Origin: Lepas anatifera
Taxonomy: Eukaryota > Arthropoda > Thecostraca > Lepadidae
Length of the DNA: 64,000 bases
Assembly (NCBI GenBank): GCA_034440635.1
Contig: JAOTON010001819.1
Location: 2,006,001-2,070,000 of the forward strand
Reading direction: 5' to 3'
Below, piece by piece: positions 33,098-44,299 of the stretch; within the stretch, counting starts at the first letter, position 1; each line of letters opens with the position of its first letter. The position numbers and the translations under genes were made by a program. Below the pieces are notes generated by a model. The model saw nothing but the letters and a program-made list of their open reading frames with translations, ran no database searches and was not told the origin of the DNA.

Positions 33098-33491
33098 TGT
33101 TGCGGAACCCCCTGGTGCCGCCCTGCGTGGCACACGGCGGCGCTTGTCCGAACCCCCGTGTGCCGTCCCGGCGGGTGGTCGCGCCCGAGCGGGACGTGAC
33201 CTCGTTGGCTGCATGGCCGGGGTCTGGGCAGTCGCTGGGCGGTCGGCACGGGATTCGGACCCGCACTGACGGCCCGCAGTCAGCCAGCGATTCTGGCACG
33301 GGATTTGGACCCGTGCTGGCAGCTCTCGGCCTGCCTGTGATCCCGGCACGGGTGCGGCACACGTGGTGTTGTCTATTGGTTGAACTGTGGGGGGACCTGT
33401 TACTGTCCTGAGTTGTATTCATTTTTGCCAACGGAAATATACTTGGTTTATCCTGCTCAACGGGTTTTCCCCTACCAGGGCGTGCGTAACA
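33098..33491 (+). repeat. 3' LTR
   Basis: 394 bp, same length as the 5' LTR with three single-base differences by eye. The TTAT duplication follows at 33492-33495. Confidence 0.95.
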
Positions 33492-33520
33492 TTATTTAAT
33501 GCCTCCCGGAGTTTACTGTC

Positions 33521-34940
33521 CAGGGACGCAGCCAGGGGGCACAGGGGGCATGTGCCCCCATCGGTGCCGGGTGCCCTTTTGATTGCCAGGTGGTGTACCC
33601 CGTTTGGGCCATGTCGCTCCAAATTTAGTGCCCTACGCCGTTGAACCTAGATGGAACTAGAGTGTATTTAGCGATTTCAACTATTGTTTGACAATTAAGT
33701 GCCTCTTTTGGTCAGCTAGGGAATTCTGTCGCCTTTCCAAGCACCCAGGAAGAGTATGGGCACATAATCCGTTTCCAGATAATGCCTCATCGTCGCCAAT
33801 AATCGTACGAGCGGAGCTCATCTGGTGCCCCCTGGAGCTAATCATGTGCCCTCTGAGCTGATCTGGTGCCCTTGTAGTCAATCTGGTGCCCCCCTGAAAA
33901 AATAATTAAGCCTTCTGAACCTATATAATACTCTTTGAGTTAGTCTGATGCCTCCGAGCTTGCCTGGTGCCCTATTAGCTGTTTTAGTGCCCCTTGAGCT
34001 GATTGGGGCCCCTGAGCTTATTTAATGCCTCCCGGAGTTTATCTACTGTCCAGGGGTGCAGCCAGGGGGGCACAGGGGGCACGTGCTCCCATCACTGCCG
34101 GGGTGCCCTTTTGATGTCCAGGTGGTGTACCCAATTTGGGCCGTGCCGCTCGAAATTTAGTGCCCTACGCCGTTGAAACGAAATGTAACTGGACCGCATG
34201 TAGCGATTTGTTGGACAATTTAATACCTTTTTCGGTCAGCTATGGCATTCTGTCGCCTTTCCAAGCACCCGGCAAGAGTATGGGCACCTGGTAGGTGTCC
34301 ACCTAATGCCTCATCGTCGCCAATAATTGTACGGGTAAGGCTAATCTGGTTCCCCTTGAGCTCATCTCGTGGCCCCTCTGCTGGTCTTGGCCCCTTGAGC
34401 TGATTACTTGCCCTCTAAGCTGATCTGGTGTCCCTGAGTAAATCGAGTGCCCCACTGAGCAAATGATTGTGCCTCCTGAACCTATATAATGCCCTCTGAG
34501 TTAGTCTAATGCCTCCGAGCTTGCTTGATGCCCTAATAGCTAATATAGTGCCCCTGGAGCTGATTCGTGCCCCCGAGCTGATATCATGCCTCCCCAAGTT
34601 GATCTACTGTATCCTAAGTCAATATGGGCCTCTTCAGCTGACTAGGTGCTCCCTCAGCTGATTATTAACGTCTCCCTAGATGGTCTGGTGCTCTCTGAGC
34701 TGGTTTGGTGGGCCCTGAGCCCATCTTGTGTTCCCTGAGCTGTTATGTTGCTCCCTGAGCTGATTTAGGCCCCTGCCATAGCCTGGGGGCTGGGAGCTGA
34801 TCTGGGCCCCTGAGCGGATCGATCTGATGCCACCTGAGCTGCACTAATGCCCCTGATTCGATCTGGTGCCTCCTGAGTCCATCTGATGCCCTCTGAGCTA
34901 GTCTGGTGCCCCCTGAGCTAATCTGGTGCCCTTTAAGCTG
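33521..34940 (+). repeat. Second and third left-terminal units of copy C with 21-bp array
   Basis: The units start at 33521 (CAGGGACGCAGCCAGG) and 34051 (CAGGGGTGCAGCCAGG), 530 bp apart. The ~21-bp array from 34330 ends at 34940, where text of a different repeat begins. Confidence 0.7.
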
Positions 34941-35053
34941 AAGGATACATTCAGATAAGCAGCCTGCCCGCGCAGCCCCGCCGTTTTTCCGCTATCCTTG
35001 AAAAATCTTATGGAGACCATCGGTGTTCCTTTTGGACGGGCGAGGGTTAAGCA
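34941..35053 (+). mobile_element. Right-end fragment of a TTAA element
   Basis: The text ccgtttttccgctatccttgaaaaatctta...gggcgaggg ending in TTAA at about 35050 matches the right end of the element at 4088-5442 (5370-5442). Only ~110 bp remain, abutting the hAT-like array. Confidence 0.6.
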
Positions 35054-35561
35054 CAAGCTACGTTTCCCAAATATTGGCAATGATTTCGCTTCCCTTGTAA
35101 ACTAGTTTGAATAGATGCACAGCTACCACATGTTACCTTTTTGAACCTGCTTTACTACGTATAGCAGTTATGAACAGTTCTCATCTACATATGTACACAG
35201 CCTCAACAAATTCAGGAAGACATTACAGCATGTACCGTGCATTTTCGATAAGAAGTCCAGCAGTGAACTTTTTCTTTTCCTTTCTGGAAGACATGATCAA
35301 GGAAATAACGACGAGTGTAGCTGCACTCGATGTCACTGCTTCTGAGACAACGGCGACACGGCAATAAACATTTTGAAGAACGTGCTTTTTCGGCTTTGGT
35401 CGCAAGTGGCAGTTACCAAATTTCCATGGTTATTCTGCCGTCTAAATATGACCTCATGCGGCATTGGCGGACGCAGGGGGGGGCATTCCGGCCATGACCC
35501 CCTAATAGGTCTGTGGAGCACCCAAATTGCACGTCCCACCCCCCCCCGAGGAGCGGTTTAC
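35054..35561. other. Unassigned sequence with a MITE-like end
   Basis: No gene. At about 35462 the text ATTGGCGGACGCAGG resembles a hAT-type MITE terminus, but the other end is unclear. From about 35562 the sequence becomes TTAA-family text. Confidence 0.35.
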
Positions 35562-37015
35562 GAGGTGACCTCCCCATTGGAAAAACATGACAAAATATGT
35601 GTTATGCTGTAAAAGTCACAGCTATGATTGCAAAGGCTCGGATATCTCAGAAAAAATATTCGTAGTTACCCTTCCACGGATTGCATGGACAATATTTGCC
35701 CTTTAACTCTCGCCCCACCAGGGTCAAGGATGGCCCCCTTAGGTTTTTTCCGAATAACAGAAAAACTGTGAGGCGCAGCACCGTGATTGAGAGGTTTACT
35801 TCTCAACCCATCATTTTTTCACCATCCCTGGATTTTTTAACCCCGAATCACACTAGGTCAGGTCACCAGGTAAGGTCGACCAAGGTCAACTCACTTTAAA
35901 TTTTGAGCTCCACCGTAGCTGCATTTTGCCGATCAATTTGAAAATTGCTACACTTGATGACCCCTCCAGGCTCTAAAAAAATTTCATCCAGGATATTACG
36001 AATTTGCGACCTGAGTTCACGTCACGAGGTGACCTCTCCCATAGAAAAACATGGGGAAAAGCTCCCTTATGGTCTAAAAGTCACAAAGAATGATTGAAAA
36101 TGCTCAGATTGATCAGAAAAGCATTCTTGATCACCCTCTCACGGATTCCAGGGGCAATATTTTCCCTTGACATATGTGAGGTAATCACAGATCACCAAGG
36201 GTCAAAAACAATACTTTTACTATAAATTTTGACCTAATTAAGCTGGAGCGCTGAATCAAACGTAATCGTATATGTCTCGTCATTGGCTTTCATTTGATAT
36301 ACGGAAAGGTCACTTTAGGACCTTTCGTGACCTTAGGTCACGTTAGGTCACGAGGAGCCCTCTGGAGGTCAAACCACTGGCGGGAGTCAACATATTTCAC
36401 ATGGCGGAGAAAGCCCTGGAATTTTGCTATCAAATGTACCTTACCAGATCTCAATAACTCTAATGGCATGGAAGTCCTGCCCAAGTTTCTTAACATGCGC
36501 CCCGCTGGGGTCCCTAGCATGACGCGCCCCGCTGGGGGGGGCGTTTTTCGCCCCCCTACGTATCTCATTTCTCACGAAAGCTGGCGAAAATTTACGGCCG
36601 GCGTTCGAAAGCCCTTGACAAGACGAACATATTTTATAAAAAAATTATGTCAGGTCAATATTGAGGTCAGCATAGGTCAAAGACGGTTCCATAGGCTTAC
36701 AACAGAGCAGTGTACGTTTCTCTCTCTAGATCTGTACTCAGTGGAGCTACAGCAAATCTTTATGCATCATTCGATACCTCTAATCTCAGCAAATTGCATG
36801 ATGTATAATATGACCTTACTAGGTCAAATAGTGAAAATGACCTGACCTCGAGCTAGGTCAGGGTCACAGAGTGACCTGGTATGGTCATGCTGCATATCAA
36901 TCGACTCCCTGTGACAATATAAGCACAATTCAAGCAAAATGGGAGCTTTATATCAATTCATTCAGAAGAAATTGACAAAACAATCACTCTATGTTCCTGT
37001 GACATGACATGACCT

Positions 37016-38702
37016 TTGAGAGGATTGGATCAATACCAAATTGCTAATCACTTCAACGACTTTTTCGCAACTATCGGTAGCTCTTTAAATGATGCTCTTC
37101 CACCCTCCACCTCGGATCCGCTACAGTTTGTGGAGCCCTATAGGGGACGCCCTTTTGAGTTCCACCCCGTCAATAATGAAACAATTTGCTCTGTAATTTT
37201 GTCCTTAAAAGTACTGGCAGTGGGACAGATGGCATCTCGTCCAAAATACTTAAACTTATCTGTCCCAATATTTCACCGCATCTTACTCATGTATTCAATT
37301 TATGTCTCCTGTCCGGAACATTTCCAAATCAGTTCAAAGATGCACTTGTGGTCCCAATCCACAAAAATGGTAACCCTTTGAGTCCTAATAACTATAGACC
37401 GATCTCCCTCCTCCCAAGTCTCTCAAAGGTACTAGAAAAATTAGTTTATGGCCAGGTTATCGAATTTCTTACGGAAAATAACATAATTTTTGATCACCAA
37501 TTCGGCTTCCGCAAAAATCACAGTACGTTTATGCCAATTGCCCTACTCTATGAAGAAATAACCTCCGCGCTGGCTTGTAAGAAAATTTGTGCATCTATTT
37601 ACCTCGATTTCCGCAAGGCATTCGATACGGTTAATCATGGAATTCTCATTCAAAAACTAAAAATGTATGGTATCCAAAATGTTCCCCTAAAATTCTTTGA
37701 ATCTTACCTCTGTAATCGTAGCCAAAATGTCAAATTCAATTCATATAAATCCACAATTCCTAAATCAATTACAATGGGTGTCCCCAGGGCTCGGTCCTGG
37801 GCCCTTTACTCTTTCTCTTATATATTAATGATATACACAAAAGTTCTACGATTCCCTCATTCTACTTATTTGCGGATGATACGGCACTCTTGTTCACGTC
37901 GGATTCACTAGACTCCCTTCAACGCAACATCGACCATAGTATCTCATCCATCTGTAAATGGCTAAATTGCAACCGGTTAACCCTCAATGCCAGCAAGTCT
38001 ACGTTCCAGCTTTTCTCCCATGACAAAAATTTAGACTTACAAGTAAAGATAGGTGATGCTCCCCTTGAAAGGAAATTTTCAACCAAATATCTTGGCATAC
38101 TTATCGATGAAGATTTGAGGTGGAAGACACAGATCAAAAGCCTAGAAAACTCCATATCTAGAACCATCGGCATTATTCAGAGGAACAGATATATTCTAAG
38201 TTCGTGCCTTATTCACCTCTTATATAACTCACTTATCCTACCGTTCCTAACATATTGTATTCAGCTTTGGGGTTCTACATATGATTATAAGCTTAGAAAA
38301 CTAGTCACTCTGCAAAAAGAATCGTGAGAGTAATTGATGGAGCAGATCGGCTGGCCCACACAAACCCAATCTTCAAAAATACGGTATCTTGAAACTCCAT
38401 CACCTTGTCGAATTTACACAGCTCAAATTAATGCACAAATTTCTCTGCAATCAACTACCCCGGCCACTGGGCTCTCGTCTGTATAGAATTGAATTTGATC
38501 CCAACCAACGAAACGCCAGACAAATGCAACACTTTAGAGTACCATCTGTTCGTACAATGTATCGAAAATTTTCCTCTTTGTATCTGCCCCAAGGATTTGG
38601 AATAGAACCGTGGCAACTAAAATCAGAAATATAGACGATGTACCTCTTTCGAAAACGTTTTTCAAGCTAGTTGTGAAGAAGCTATATATTGACGATTATT
38701 AA
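37016..38702 (+). pseudogene. Reverse transcriptase of a jockey/CR1-like non-LTR element, 5'-truncated and frameshifted
   Basis: Begins RGLDQYQIANHFNDFFATIG, just before the RT domain, so the endonuclease is missing. RT motifs seen across frames: NNYRPISLLPSLSKVLEKLV, HQFGFRKNHST, IYLDFRKAFDTVNH, a GVPQGSVLGP-type region and FADDTALL. It ends at TAA 38700-38702. The frame breaks at five places, each in a mononucleotide run (A4 37207-37210, C4 37782-37785, A5 38314-38318, A5 38375-38379, C4 38587-38590), and each looks like loss of one base. It was inserted within the level-3 TTAA element. Not functional as read. Confidence 0.8.
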
Positions 38703-39279
38703 TCGATTTATTCAGGATTTTCTCAACATTTTATTTTGTATCCTCTTCCGTTACATGTATTTGATATGGGCCCCGTTTCGTAGACGTTGCAGCGTGGGTT
38801 GTGATCCGCGCTGCTCTCCTGTGGTGCCATGGCAACGCCAGTGGATGGGTGTGGATTGCGCCGCATTCGGCAAGCTCATGCTGTTTGGTCTGTGGATGGG
38901 GGCCAAGGTTAGGTTAGGCTTAGGTTAAACTGTAGTCTGGTCGATTAGATTATACACTCAGATATTAGGATCCGTGGTTTAGTTTGTAAATGACTCTGCT
39001 TAGTGATTTTCGAGACATGCACCACCTCAAGGCTAAAATAAAAGAAATTATTATCGCTTACTAAATTACCTCGTGTTATGTGCTTAGTTAAATGATTTCG
39101 ACAGTATAGGAGTCTAACAGGATCACCTCTGGCACCCTCATGTCTTATTCCAAATCATCCTCCCAAATCGCGCAACCCATCAAAACCAACCCTCTGCCCC
39201 TCTCTCCTCAACTAGGTGCGCGACCAATGGCCGTCCTATTCCCACCTGACTGACATGTGTTTTCCCGGCAGTGTGGGGC
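38703..39279. other. 3' part of the retroelement insertion or spacer
   Basis: No coding sequence. It includes a short ggttaggttaggcttaggtt stretch (about 38907) and an AATAAA at about 39034 before an ATTATT run, which may mark the 3' end of the truncated retroelement. Confidence 0.35.
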
Positions 39280-40190
39280 GCCGCATACTGGGTTGACCGG
39301 CGGCTCCTCTGCCCGACCCTAGGGCTCCCTGCCTGTGCGCCGTGGCTCACGCTGACCTCGGCTGCTGAAGCGGCGTACTGCGGGGGCTGCCTGGCGGGTC
39401 GGGTTGCCGCCGGTGCTGGCCCTGTTGGCGCTGCGGCTACCCGCTGAGCGCGGTGGCGCCCTCTGAGGGGCGGAAGGTGGCTCCACCTGTCCTCTCGACC
39501 CTACCTGGCTGGGCTGTGGAGGGCGCACCCCGCTGGTGCGCCTCGCCGGGGCTGAGCGCCCCAGGGCGAGTGGTGGTTTCGGCGTCCTGCTCGCGGCGAG
39601 GTCCTGTGGTGCGAGCTGTTTGTGGACGGGTCGGTGCTGCGGACCGCTGCTCGCGGCTGCGTTGCGCCGGTCGGGCGGTGGCGCCGCGTATGTTTTGTTT
39701 ATGTGTCTTGTTTTTGCCTCATCCCTACATGAGCTGATTGTAACTCTGCTGAGGTATTGTTTATACCAATGCATCACATCATTCATGGTATCAAATCTGC
39801 ACTGATACAATCTTTATATTGATATTGAGCTATCCTTGATGCTGTGTGCCTAAATAAATTACCCTCTCCACTCTGTCCCCAAACACATGAATGCCCCTCG
39901 AAATCCGGACTCGTGCGCCGTTAAGCAAAGCAGACTGACTGTCATCCGCCCGCGGCGTCGCGCTCCTCTGCCGCTGTGCCGCGCTCCTCCGCCGCTGCGT
40001 CGCGCTCCCTCCGCCGCTGCGCCGCCCTCCGCCGCTGCATCGAGCTCCTCTGCCGCTGCGTTGGCCCCTCCGCTACGCGTCCTCCGCCGCTGCGTCGCGC
40101 CCCCACCGACGGGTTGGGCGCGCTCCGCTGCGCCCTGGCCCCGTCGCCGCCGCGATGCCCAGCTCTGGTGCCCCGTCCACCTCGTCCTCC
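39280..40190. repeat. GC-rich block with 21-bp Ser/Ala/Pro-coding-like units
   Basis: At 39955-40110 units of ~21 bp with consensus GCGTCGCGCTCCTCCGCCGCT repeat about seven times. The neighbouring 39300-39680 is also very GC-rich. Long open frames on both strands (for example 39319-39810 minus) are a consequence of the low stop-codon density, and I see no protein motif. The base composition differs sharply from its flanks, so it may be captured or satellite DNA. Confidence 0.5.
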
Positions 40191-41527
40191 CAGGAGTGTC
40201 TTTCAATTTAACTCCAGCCACTTGTCTTTCCTATAACTATTTTTGCAGGTTTTTGTATTATTAACAGTTGTGCTCTGTGACATGATATATATGCGGATTC
40301 AGAGGTTAGATGCTGAAAAACTCATGTTTATGGCCAAGATCGTGGTAAGGATATACGGTCTGAGGATTTTCAGCTTTATCTATCCAGTATTTACTGAAAA
40401 CAAGCCCATTCTATTTTTCACAATAGACTTAAAATGGGGTGACCAAAAAATTGATCCCACCTTAGGTCAACAATATCGAAATTCCGAGATAGCAGATTTG
40501 TAGACCCTTATGATCTCATCATCTTGTGAAAGTTTCAAACTGATCGGCTTGCTGATGTTACCTAGGCGCCGCCTCACACTCGTGATTTTAGGTTTTGATG
40601 TAGGGTCACTTGACCTTGAATAGCTCCTTGACCTGACATGACCTTACCTAAAGAATTTGGTCAGGTGTGTAAAATTGATCAGGGATAAGGTACCGTGAGT
40701 TTTGTTGTTCTGCGTCTCTTCATTTTTGCGTTATCTGGGGAAAACCAGGAGGTGGGGGCGAAATTCTCCCCCTCCCCAGCGGGGCACGTGTTAAGCATTG
40801 CTTATTTTAGTGCAAATAGCCTATCGTGACCCAACTCGACTTCTGAAAGTCAAACCATTGACCTGAACGTTTTAACATTTTCGGTAAAATCATGCTGAAA
40901 TTACACGAGCCTTCCAATGCACTTCGAAGATTTCCACTAACCCCCATATTTTCGGAATTAGAGGGGCCATCGATGGCCCCAGTGTGGCGAAGGTGGCACC
41001 GGACACCTGCTTGGGCACGGGTTAACTTATTGGAGGTCATCAAAGGTCACCAGGGGTAAAAAGCAGTATATTGACGATAACTTCTGACCCTAATCAGGCT
41101 GGGGCGTAGAATTAAACTTCATCGTGTTTGTCCCGTTACTGGCTTTCATTTGATATTAGCAAGACCACTTTGTCACTTCCCTCAGGTCGGGAGGTCATTA
41201 TGTTCCACATAGCGGAGAAAGCCGTGGAATATTCCTATAAGCTTTACTTTGCCTCGATAGATCTAATGGCATGAGAGCTATGCTCATTTGGCGTAATCGT
41301 TACATTTCTTTAGTGAAAGTGGCCCGACCCAACATAGATTAACTTCTGGAGGTCGAACCATTAACCTGAGTAAAAAATATGGAGTAAACCCATGCTAAAT
41401 TAACATGGGCTTCCCACGCCACCTACAGATTTGCTTCAACCCCAATATTTTTGGAGGTAGAGAGGGGCGATTGATGCCCACCGGTGGGGTAAAGGTGGCA
41501 CCGGATCCCCATTGGGGCGCGTGTTAA

Positions 41528-42013
41528 AAAGACCCCCGATGGCAGCAGCCCTACCCCCGGTTAGGCGGAAGGGGCACCTGATGCCCGAGTTGGAAGGGAA
41601 ATGCAAATCAGGAAAACAATCTTTACAATTGCATTTTTGAGCATATCGTTGGGAATTCTACTGCGATGGAACTCCCCTGGAGCTATAGAAGGGCATTTAA
41701 TCTCTAACAGCAGCATCCATGGGGGATACCGGTTCTCCGATGGGAAAGGCGGAGTACTCAGAAGAGTGGCACCTTTTTGTACCTGATTCGTTTGCGAACA
41801 TCAGCGAGAACAAACATTTGTACTTACAAACGCAAGCGAGTACAAACATGTGTGCATACCAATATTTCCGCTTTTGGACATAAGTTTTTGCGGTACTCAG
41901 CTCAACGAAACCTTTCAATAAGTTTATCGTCATTTCATGGAATGTTAAAAAATTATTAGTTGGTACATTTCTAGTACCAGTTGATGCAATGTAGTTTGCC
42001 TATCTCCTCGAAT
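41528..42013. other. Unassigned sequence
   Basis: No gene recognised. It includes tactaaaa/acaaacatttg-type low-complexity text around 41810-41870 but no clear repeat. Confidence 0.35.
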
Positions 42014-42164
42014 TGGGGGCGCAGCAGCAGCGTAGCTGGCTGCCACGCAGCCGGCCCGGGTTCAAGGCCCGGCAACTTCCCTGAACAAGGAGCAAGCTGG
42101 CTCCCGAGAAAACCTCCCAACAGGGTAAGAGTTGGAGACGCCATATGACCCTGGCAGTTGGTGT
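42014..42164 (+). repeat. Possible tRNA-derived SINE head
   Basis: The text cgcagcagcagcgtagctgg, then gctgccacgcagcc, then GGTTCAAGGCC (close to a pol III B box GGTTCRANTCC) at about 42059 has the order and spacing of a tRNA-like region. About 100 nt of unrelated body follows. I see no clear tail or target duplication, and it is not a functional tRNA. Confidence 0.45.
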
Positions 42165-42790
42165 GGCGATAACAGGAGTGCAGCCAGACCTTTGGTATGG
42201 GAGCACACCACTTTTGAGGGGCATCCCGGGAGAAAAAGGGCACTTTTTTAACGTAATCTAAAAAAGTTACTGTATCTTAATTTATATCAACTTTTGGGTA
42301 CTTTTGGTTGAAGAAAAATGTCAATGGAGCATTGACAGAGAAGGAAAAAATGATTAAAACCGGAAAGAAGTGTCACCGAAATATCATGAAAGTAGCCAAA
42401 ACACGACTGTTTCGGATACATTCAAGCCAACTCATGCAAGTACTTAACATCAGAGAAATCAGTATAACCTGTGATATATGTCGCTATGTGCAAGGTAAGA
42501 CATTGGAGTCGAATCATCATTTGTTATGCCCTCTGGTTTTGCCCTGACGAGTGAGCCCTGGTTGAACGCGGGTTAAGTTCCTCAGTCCCCACAATGGCCG
42601 TGGGAGGAGTGGCCTAGTAACATTGGAAGAATACAATTTTGCTGCCAGAATAATTTTGGAGATACCTTTTTAACGTATTTATTAAGTTCCAGATTTTCAC
42701 AGACCGGTCCTAGTTGTAGTAAGGAATAGGCGAACAGGCCGGTGGTTTGGTTGGAAATGGTGTGACAGGGCTGAAAATTGTGAAAACTAG

Positions 42791-43708
42791 TTTATTTATT
42801 TATTTATTTAACTGTCTTAAATCTCCACAGGGGCGGGTATTACGATTTGCGTCAATACAGGTCATGCCAGATCAGAGCACAGAAAACAACAATGGTAAAA
42901 ACATATGAGAACACGTCAAGTAGAATGAGCACTCGAATTCACGCATGAGAGTGATGCTACAACATAGCGAGCTTAAGGCTAGCGGTTGACTCCGGCTGCT
43001 CTCAGCTGGTGCCGACATGCGCGGATGTTCACTGCTGATCTGACAGCTTCAGGGACAGCATTCCACTCCGATATGGCCCGATAGTTAAAAAACCTTCTTG
43101 CCCTCTCCGTGCGCACACGCGGTAGCTGGAGCAGGCCTCGATCCACGGCTCGTGTGCGGTGGAGAGACACCTCACCGCGACATTTGAGGAGACACTTCAG
43201 GTTTTCAGGCGCATTGTGCTGATGTAAAAGTTTGTACACTGTGACAACATCTCGCTCAAAAATAAGGCTGTCCAGCTTTTGCCACATCAGCTCATCAAAA
43301 AGCGGTGCTACGTGGCCACGACGCTTAGAGCACATCACAATGCGGGCAGCGTGGTTGAGCACTTTCTGCACTCGATGCTTCTGACAAGCAGTGCAGCCAG
43401 ACCACAGAGTGATGCAGTACAGGATGTGTGGAAAAACGAGGGCTTCAACAATCATTTGTTTCACAGATCTAGGGAGGCGATATGAAAATTTCGTGAGTCC
43501 AGACAGAGTGCTATAACAACGTCGTATCACCTGCGAAACATGGTCCTCCCATCTGAGTCCGGAATCTACAACCACCCCTAGAATTCTGATCTTTGGCGAA
43601 GGACTTATACGAGATGCCTCAAAATTTAGTGAAAATTGATCTTTTAAAACTTGTTTTTGAGATGAGAAAATTATCAGTTCAGTTTTTGTGGGGTTTATCT
43701 TAAGTCAG
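42791..43708 (-). mobile_element. 5'-truncated non-LTR retrotransposon inside copy D
   Basis: The flanking text gtgaaaactag | ttcatttaaatcaattag is continuous in the tails at about 505-535 and 10885-10915, which defines the insertion. Its 3' end (minus strand) is a (TAAA)n tail at 42791-42806. It contains the end of a reverse transcriptase ORF. Confidence 0.8.
42979..43704 (-). pseudogene. C-terminal end of a jockey/CR1-like reverse transcriptase
   Basis: Open from 43704 to the stop at 42979 without interruption. It begins LKINPTKTELIIFSSQK, then ILGVVVDSGLRWEDHVSQV (the conserved block after the RT palm), a thumb-like region with LPRSVKQMIVEALVFPHILY, and the C-terminal RRFFNYRAISEWNAVPEAVR typical of these elements. 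The catalytic FADD motif and everything before it are absent through 5' truncation. Clean in frame, hence a fairly recent copy. Confidence 0.8.
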
Positions 43709-44299
43709 TTCATTTAAATCAATTAGTAGAAATCCTGATTTAGGAGACTGTGTTCTGAGCTCAGGGGCACATGCCTTTTTATCACCCCTTCCCAGAATAA
43801 ACCAGTGTAATAAGCAATTTATATAACCAGGGGTGCCTGGGCATCACAAGCCGTTTTAGCGATGGCTCACTCCTCGTTAGCTGCATTTTACAAGAAGAGT
43901 TTGATCGTGCTCCTATTCCCATCTATTCAAGACCAGCTCAGGTGGCTCCCTAGTGTGGACCAGAGCCCTTAGTAGCCTCCCCCACCCCCATCCCCTCAGA
44001 AGTGCATCCACGGAATAGACTAGCTCAGTGACCCCCCCCCCGAGGTGATGGGAGTTGGCCTTGTCTTCGTATTCTCTGTCTATTATAGACCAGCTCAGGG
44101 GGCCTCAGATGCAGAACAGAGCCCCCAGAGCAGCTCATGCTTTACCCAGGGACTAGACTAGCTCAGTGACCCAGAGATGGGGTCATCAGACTAGCTCAAT
44201 GGGCCCCAGATAGGCTCATAGGGCCTTGAACAAGCACAAGGAGTCCCAGAACAATTTAAGGCGCCAGATCACCTCGGGGGGGAGGGAGCTCAGCCCAAC
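43709..44299 (-). repeat. Tail and array of copy D
   Basis: Reverse of 7900-8230 and 10430-10860: ccagaatccaccagtata-like tail text, gagctagtctagtccctg units, then the first array units. Non-coding. Confidence 0.65.

Larger units (their letters stand above)
26910..33491 (+). mobile_element. Intact Gypsy (Metaviridae-type) LTR retrotransposon
   Basis: It is 6,582 bp long with 394-bp LTRs (26910-27303 and 33098-33491) that begin TG and end CA. Between the LTRs I see three differences by eye. It is flanked by TTAT at 26906-26909 and 33492-33495, and the paralogous empty site at about 34015 reads cttatttaatgcc. gag and pol are both open, with pol in the -1 frame. The pol order protease, RT, RNase H, integrase is that of Gypsy elements. 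No env and no chromodomain were seen. It appears young and potentially able to move. Confidence 0.92.
26404..34940 (+). mobile_element. hAT-like minisatellite element (copy C), split by a Gypsy element
   Basis: The start is CAGGGGCGCAGCCAG at 26404. The left-terminal unit is repeated three times: 26404-26909 plus 33496-33520, then 33521-34050, then from 34051. A ~21-bp array follows (34330-34940), and the copy stops abruptly at 34940 in ccctttaagctg, without the usual tail. The Gypsy element at 26910-33491 interrupts the first unit, and the uninterrupted text (gcttatttaatgcc) can be read in the next unit at about 34015. Non-coding apart from the Gypsy insertion. Confidence 0.7.
36490..40794 (+). 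mobile_element. Innermost TTAA element (level 3)
   Basis: TTAA at 36490-36493 and 40791-40794. The ends are inverted repeats: left TTAACATGCGCCCCGCTGGG, right reversed TTAACACGTGCCCCGCTGGG. The body near both ends resembles the element at 44300-45293. It carries a 5'-truncated reverse transcriptase copy (37016-38702) and a GC-rich block (39280-40190), which explain its 4.3-kb length. No transposase. Confidence 0.75.
35703..41025 (-). mobile_element. Middle TTAA element (level 2)
   Basis: Bounded by TTAA at 35703-35706 and 41022-41025. The left end is TTAACTCTCGCCCCACCAGG, and the right end, reversed, TTAACCCGTGCCCAAGCAGG. Its body aligns in reverse with the complete element at 4088-5442. It is itself split at 36490 by the level-3 element: ...cccaagtttc before and gcattgcttattttagtgcaaatagcctatc after correspond to the unbroken tttctttcgcatttcatattttag text (reverse of about 4290-4340). 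Confidence 0.75.
35562..41527 (-). mobile_element. Outermost TTAA element (level 1), interrupted
   Basis: Two pieces, 35562-35706 and 41022-41527, join into the text seen uninterrupted at about 36020-36300 and end at TTAA 41524-41527. Reversed, that end reads TTAACACGCGCCCCAATGGG. The left end is lost. The join is at TTAA: caatatttgccct before and cttattggaggtcatca after correspond to the continuous caatattttcccttgacatatgtgaggtaatca in the level-2 copy. Confidence 0.65.

Noticed and set aside
36294..36845. 183-codon open frame
   Set aside because: It runs across the boundary of two nested TTAA elements (36490), so it cannot be a real gene.
39319..39810. 163-codon minus-strand Pro/Arg/Ser-rich protein
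   Set aside because: GC-rich sequence has few stop codons; open frames occur on both strands, with no domain and no codon or splice support.
42014..42090. Functional tRNA gene
   Set aside because: A B-box-like GGTTCAAGGCC is present, but the arms do not make a full cloverleaf; a tRNA-derived SINE is more likely.
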